This document shows, one piece after another, positions 52,430-55,400 of a stretch of DNA of 64,000 bases. The notes beneath the pieces were generated by a model. It ran no database searches and had not been told where the DNA came from. It saw nothing but the letters and a program-made list of their open reading frames with translations. Each line of letters starts with the position of its first letter. Within the stretch, counting starts at the first letter, position 1. The position numbers and the translations under genes are program-made. The stretch comes from Chaetoderma sp. LZ-2023a (Eukaryota; Mollusca; Caudofoveata; Chaetodermatida; Chaetodermatidae), in assembly GCA_034401795.1 (NCBI GenBank), contig CM067367.1, forward strand, positions 83,065,426-83,129,425, in the 5' to 3' direction.

Positions 52430-55400
52430 TTTCTGTCTCTGTGCCCATCCATCCATCCATCCATCCTTTTCTCCATCCACCTGCCTGTCTGTCTCTATAA
52501 TATTTGCTACAGTACTAATGTCTGGTAATAAAGGTTGGGTGTGCTATGGGGTATCTGGTGGAGAAGTGAGTGAGTTAAAGGATTTTATATGTTGCATAGC
52601 AATTCTCTGGAATTATGTCAAGCTTCACATTGATTCTTCTTGGTTTGTGTTTTGCAGCCGGTTGGAGGTGCTATTTGAAGCTGATGGTATTAGGGTTCTC
52701 TGTGATCTGGTTGCCATGGAACAAGAGAGCTCTGTAGCAGCAAATATATTCAGGTTATTGGATGTTATTACCAAATCCGAGAGGTGAGTAGTTGTAATTG
52801 TGATTGTATCTTCTGCTCATCATAGAGGTATAGAACAATTTTATTTTTAACTCTAATTTTAACCCCGTGAACTCAAAATTCCCAGAACTCCAACTTCAAG
52901 ATCGCTGTGCGGGTAAGCTGTTGACTATTTTGAAACTAATTTGATAGGAACCTGTTGCTGTTATAGGCAGTAACAGCTTCCAGTCAAATTAGTTTCACAA
53001 TGTTCAATAGAATATATAATCCACTTATTACTTGATCATACCATTGTAATTGTAGTCTAGAAGGTATTTATTTGTGATTCACACCTAGTATGATTCTCTG
53101 TCTCTGTCTGTTGGTCGGTCGGCCTGCCTGCCTGTCTGTCAAATTTGTGACATTTCTCAGGAATATGCTTAAGTTGCAACTCTAGCTTTATTCATTATTT
53201 CAGTCATTATGCGAAGGTGCAGCGTGAGCCGTTGTTAGCGTTTGCCACTCAGACCCTATCCACAGCAGACAACAAGCAGGTCAGTCATGAGGCTTTAATT
53301 AACCTGCAGTAATCAAGCCAGCCAAATACCAGCCGCTGCAACGTTAAAATGTCTATTTGAAGGCCAAGGGAAGACTATTCTTTTTAATTTTACTGCGGAA
53401 ATCATTGACATTTTGGAAACTTATCACTGAAATGTCTGGCTCATGACCGAGTTAGTCATTCTAATGATACGTTTTCAAAAATAATATTCTTTTGGCACAC
53501 AAATGAACGTTCTTGAACCCTTTTATGATGACTTTAACCCGTTTATGACGAAGCCGGCCAAAACTGGCCTCTGCAGTGGTCTTGAGGAATGTCCATAGGG
53601 AAGCCAAGTGAAGACTATTTTTTGAAAATCTGCCACTGGAATGACTTGATTTGTAACTGAGCCAGCCATTCCAGAGGTCAATTTAAAAAAAATAGTCCAC
53701 TTGGCCTGCAAATAGGCATTTAATAAGCAAATATTGGGATTTTTTTGACAAAATTTAGTTATTAAAGGGTTAAGTAAAGATGTAAATTTTCTTCACCAAG
53801 CAATTAAAGGGTTAATTTAGAATTATCTCCCCGTGTTTCATGCAAACAGGCCCACAACAAAAAGGAGAAGACATGACACAATGACCTTTGGGCTAAAACA
53901 TCAAAGGTCAATATTATTGTCAGTGATATTTAGTAACTGACTGGGTTTTTTCAGCATTAACATTTTGCGCTTAACTCAACTTAGGAGTTAATATAGATCT
54001 CATGTGTAGTTAATCATACTGGACCCAAACTTAAACACCTTATAATGTGAGAGCATGACACAATGTTCTTCAGAGTTAAAAGGTCAAAGGTCATTGTGAT
54101 CTAAGGGAAAACCTTTTTTCTCACCAGTAATGTTTTGTGTTTAGTTCAACTTCACTGTTGATATCTCATGTTTACTTAATCATACTGAAGCCAAAGTTGG
54201 ACACATGTTTCTTTATAACAAGTGGGAATGACACATGACACCTTCCAGTCAAAATGTCAAAGGTCAAGGTCACTTTGTCATTAACATTTTGCATTTAGCT
54301 CAACTTTTTATGTTTTGTTTGGTTGAGCATACATGGCCCACATTCGGTCACATCCTTCCTTATAGTGAGATGGCATGAAATAATAACCTTGGCATTAAAA
54401 GGTCAAGATCAGTGTAATAATGACAAAACACAAGGGTTTTCTCAACAATAACATTTTGCTTTTACTTCAACTAAGCAGTTCATACCTCATGTTGTGTTAA
54501 TCATGCTGCAACCAAACTTGGACACTGGCTACTGGCTAATGAGAGGGGATGAGACAATTACTTTGGGGTCAAAAGGTCAAAGGTGATGATCATTGATAAG
54601 TAAAATGATAAGGCTTGTATATTATGTTTGAAGTCCAGCTTCATGGTTCATTTTAAAGTCATAAAGTCGAGCTTCATCGTTGGATTGCAGCCACATTTCT
54701 GGTTAACTATTTATCATGCCATGAAACAAAGATATTCAGACTAATAACTAGTTATTGACCTTTCCTGTCTTAGGCTTGCACGATTGCCCGATGTTATCGA
54801 AAATTATGATTTTTTTTTCAGCCACGATTTTTTACGATATGATTTAGAAAAAATGGAAATATCGCGAAAATTTTACTGTCACGCCATATTCTGCCTATTT
54901 GTCTTGTATTTGTAGCATAGCCATCTATTACCGCAAGCGGTTCAATTTATTTCCAAACCAACATCTTTGCGAGAGGGGTGGGCTTATATTAGGAATAGGT
55001 CAAGAAAAAGTTGAAGTTCATTCTTTAAAATTGTTTTAGAAGATGGACTAATAATATGAAACTTTAACGCAATTTACTGGTACAATTTCTTGCCGCCGTA
55101 CTGTATACCTCAAAACCATGATCGCCTGAGTGAAATTATTACCTGGGACGGTATAAATATTGTATATTTCTTAGTAAGCATGGTTTATAAAATCTAAATG
55201 AATCCTAAATTTGACAATAAATGGCGTCACGAAAATATATAAATCACGTGATATTGCTTGCTCTGCTGTTTTTGGAGGCGAGAGTTGGTGCGTTCACAAA
55301 TTTGATAGCTAAATGAGACAGTATACATGCTTTAGCCAGCAAGGTGAACTATCCGAGATGTTTCTGAAGGCTAACTATTATTAGTAAAATATATAAATCA